64,000 nucleotides of DNA from Luzula sylvatica (taxonomy: Eukaryota; Streptophyta; Magnoliopsida; Poales; Juncaceae). The notes beneath the pieces were generated by a model. It saw only the letters and a program-made list of their open reading frames with translations. It had not been told where the DNA came from and made no database searches. Positions 61,305 through 64,000 of the stretch are shown one piece after another (positions within the stretch are counted from its first letter, which is position 1; each line of letters opens with the position of its first letter). The position numbers and the translations under genes are program-made. The DNA lies in contig OX326958.1 in assembly GCA_946800325.1 (NCBI GenBank), positions 32,037,314 through 32,101,313 on the forward strand, given 5' to 3'.

Positions 61305-64000
61305 AGATCATTTGTATGGTATCTTTTACTACATAAATTTTCACCAAATTTCACAAACACTAAGAAAGTTTGTTTTTCGATTCAAAACAAGATTTTAGTG
61401 CTTTGTGGAGTTCAAATAACGTGTTTTTAGATCATTTGTATCGTATCTTTTACTACATAACTTTTCACCAAATTTCACAAACACTAAGAAAGTTTGTTTT
61501 TCGATTCAAAACAAGATTTTAACGCTTTGTGGAGTTCAAATAACGTGTTTTTAGATCATTTGTATCGTATCTTTTACAACATAACTTTTCACCGAATTTC
61601 ACAAACACTAAGAAAGTTTGTTTTTCGATTAAAAACAAGATTTTAACGTTTTGATGATTTCAATTAACGTGTTTTTAGATCATTTGTATCGTATCTTTTA
61701 CTACATAACTTTTCACCAAATTTCACAAACACTAAGAAAGTTTGTTTTTCGATTCAAAACAAGATTTTAACGCTTTGTGGAGTTCAAATAACGTGTTCTG
61801 AGATCATTTGTATGGTATCTTTTACTACATAAATTTTCACCAAATTTCACAAACACTAAGAAAGTTTGTTTTTCGATTCAAAACAAGATTTTAGCGCTTT
61901 GTGGAGTTCAAATAACGTGGTTTGAGATCATTTGTGTCGTATCTTTTACTACATAACTTTTCACCAAATTTCACAAACACTAAGAAAGTTTGTTTTTCGA
62001 TTCAAAACTAGATTTTAACGCTTTGAGGAGTTCAAATAACGTGTTTTTAGATCATTTGTATCGTATCTTTTACAACATAACTTTTCACCGAATTTCACAA
62101 ACACTAAGAAAGTTTGTTTTTCGATTAAAAACAAGATTTTAACGTTTTGATGATTTCAATTAACGTGTTTTTAGATCATTTGTATCGTATCTTTTACTAC
62201 ATAACTTTTCACCAAATTTCACAAACACTAAGAAAGTTTGTTTTTCGATTCAAAACAAGATTTTTGCGCTTTGTGGAGTTCAAATAACGTGTTTTGAGAT
62301 CATTTGTATCGTATCTTTTACTACATAACTTTTCACCAAATTTCACAAACACTAAGAAAGTATGTTTTTCGATTCAAAACAAGATTTTAACGCTTTGTGG
62401 AGTTCAAATAACGTGTTCTGAGATCATTTGTATCGTATCTTTTACTACATAACTTTTCACCAAATTTCACAAACACTAAGAAAGTTTGTTTTTCGATTCA
62501 AAACAAGATTTTAACGCTTTGAGGAGTTCAAATAACGTGTTATTAGATCATTTGTATCGTATCTTTTGAGTACATAACTTTTCACCAAATTTCACAAACA
62601 CTAAGAAAGTCTGTTTTCCGATTCAAAACAAGATTTTAACGCTTTGAGGAGCTCAAATAACGTGTTTTGAGATCATTTGTATCGTATCTTTTACTACATA
62701 ACTTTTCACCAAATTTCGCAAACACTAAGAAAGTCTGTTTTTCGATACAAAACAAGATTTTAACGCTTTGAGGAGTTCAAATAACGTGTTTTGAGATTAT
62801 TTGTATCGTAACTTTTAACTACATAACTTTTCACCACATTTCACAAACACTAAGAAAGTTTGTTTTTCGATTCAAAACAAGATTTTAACGCTTTGTGGAG
62901 TTCAAATAACGTGTTTTGAGATCATTTGTGTCGTACCTTTTACTACATAACTTTTCACCAAATTTCACAAACACTAAGAAAGTTTGTTTTTCGATTCAAA
63001 ACAAGATTTTAACGCTTTGAGGAGTTCAAATAACGTGTTTTTAGATCATTTGTATCGTATCTTTTACTACATAACTTTTCACCAAATTTCACAAACACTA
63101 AGAAAGTTTGTTTTTCGATTCAAAACAAGATTTTAACGCTTTGTGGAGTTCAAATAACGTGTTTTGAGATCATTTGTGTCGTACCTTTTACTACATAACT
63201 TTTCACCAAATTTCACAAACACTAAGAAAGTTTGTTTTTCGATTCAAAACAAGATTTTAACGCTTTGAGGAGTTCAAATAACGTGTTTTTAGATCATTTG
63301 TATCGTATCTTTTACTACATAACTTTTCACCAAATTTCACAAACACTAAGAAAGTTTGTTTTTCGATTCAAAACAAGATTTTAATGCTTTAAGGAGTTCA
63401 AATAACGTGTTATTAGATCATTTGTATCGTATCTTTTGAGTACATAACTTTTCACCAAATTTCACAAACACTAACAAAGTTTGTTTTCCGATTCAAAACT
63501 AGATTTTAACGCTTTGAGGAGCTCAAATAACGTGTTTTGAGATCATTTGTATCGTATCTTTTACTACATAACTTTTCACCAAATTTCACAAACACTAAGA
63601 AAGTCTGTTTTTCGATACAAAACAAGATTTTAACGCTTTGAGGAGTTCAAATAACGTGTTTTGAGATTATTTCTATCGTAACTTTTAACTACATAACTTT
63701 TCACCACATTTCACAAACAATAAGAAAGTTTGTTTTTCGATTCAAAACAAGATTTTAACGCTTTGTGGAGTTCAAATAACGTGTTTTGAGATCATTTGTG
63801 TCGTACCTTTTACTACATAACTTTTCACCAAATTTCACAAACACTAAGAAAGTTTGTTTTTCGATTCAAAACAAGATTTGAACGCTTTGAGGAGTTCAAA
63901 TAACGTGTTTTTAGATCATTTGTATCGTATCTTTTACTACATAACTTTTCACCAAATTTCACAAACACTAAGAAAGTTTGTTTTTCGATTCAAAACAAGA
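61305..64000 (+). repeat. Family D continuation to window edge
   Basis: TATGGTATC monomers occur at 61,305 and again at 61,791, with Z monomers near 61.65 and 62.15 kb, so a short block of about four monomers is locally repeated with changes. After 62.15 kb the order follows units 1-2 (GTTATTAG, GAGCTC, CGATAC, GATTATTTC, GTGTCGTACC). A CTTTAAGGAG/CTAACAAAG/AAACTAG run reappears at 63.37-63.51 kb. The array continues past the end of the window. Confidence 0.85.

Larger units (their letters stand above)
1..64000 (+). repeat. Satellite DNA array, 124-bp monomer, uninterrupted
   Basis: The whole window is a tandem head-to-tail array. The motif ACGTG (monomer position 1 as used here) recurs at 1, 125, 249, 373, 498, 622, 746, 870, 994 and onward to the window end, at spacings of 124 bp with occasional 122, 123 or 125 bp. 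A consensus-like monomer contains in order GAGATCATTTG, TATCGTATC, TTTTACTACATAAC, TTTTCACCAAATTTCAC, AAACACTAAGAAAG, TTTGTTTTTCGATTC, AAAACAAGATTTTAACGC and TTTGTGGAGTTCAAATA. It is 29% GC. Neighbouring monomers differ at only a few positions, so the array is homogenised rather than ancient and decayed. No unique insertion, inversion or mobile element was seen, and the array runs off both ends. It is probably a centromeric or heterochromatic satellite of a eukaryote; this role is inferred from organisation alone. Confidence 0.98.

Noticed and set aside
1..64000. CRISPR array
   Set aside because: Repeats are contiguous and long (124 bp), with no unique spacers between them and no cas genes.
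1..64000. Telomeric or subtelomeric repeat
   Set aside because: No short G-rich telomere-type repeat was seen anywhere, and the unit is 124 bp and AT-rich.
1..64000. Transposon- or retroelement-derived repeat
   Set aside because: No terminal repeats, target-site duplications, coding remnants or poly-A ends were seen. The monomer has no recognisable link to a mobile element.
1..64000. tRNA, rRNA or other RNA gene in the monomer, for instance from GTTCAAATA resembling part of a B box
   Set aside because: GAGTTCAAATA resembles the TTCRANNC core only loosely. There is no A box at suitable spacing, no cloverleaf and no terminator logic, and a match in a repeated AT-rich sequence is expected by chance.

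Overview
This window is one uninterrupted block of satellite DNA. From base 1 to base 64,000 it is a head-to-tail array of an AT-rich monomer of about 124 bp, roughly 516 copies, all in the same orientation. I found no gene, RNA gene, transposon, inverted segment or unique sequence. A consensus-like monomer has 36 G+C in 124 bp (29% GC) and four CpGs. An array this long with no genes and with higher-order repeats (HORs) points to a eukaryotic chromosome, most likely a centromeric, pericentromeric or other heterochromatic block. I do not recognise the monomer family and cannot name the organism. The lack of CpG depletion argues mildly against a heavily CpG-methylated genome such as a typical vertebrate.

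The monomers are not random copies. They fall into recognisable classes defined by linked variants: 123-bp, 124-bp and two kinds of 125-bp monomer, plus AGCGCT, AAGCTT, GAGCTC, CACATAC, CACAAATAC, TATGGTATC and GATGATTTC markers. These classes recur in fixed order, forming nested HORs. Layout by region: 1-8,306 is mainly HOR A, a 10-monomer unit of exactly 1,240 bp (full copies at 1,738, 5,208, 6,448 and 7,688), interrupted at about 2,357-4,586 by a small piece of family C. From 8,307 to about 37,377 lies family C, with units starting at a shared anchor monomer at 8,307, 10,789, 14,637, 19,723, 25,185, 29,033 and 34,119 (spacings 2,482, 3,848, 5,086, 5,462, 3,848 and 5,086). From 37,378 to about 44,416 is a mosaic of C-like and related pieces. 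From 44,417 to 52,856 are two HOR A copies flanking an expanded HOR B (1,242 bp, plus one 868-bp chimera). From 52,857 to 64,000 is family D, with a 2,979-bp period.

The largest structure is a near-identical 12.2-kb duplication at an offset of 14,396 bp (10,789-22,981 and 25,185-37,377). Unit lengths, chimeric monomers at junctions, 2-monomer duplications and losses of whole monomers all look like the product of repeated unequal exchange or amplification in monomer register. The few open reading frames are accidental read-throughs of the repeat, with TTG or GTG starts.
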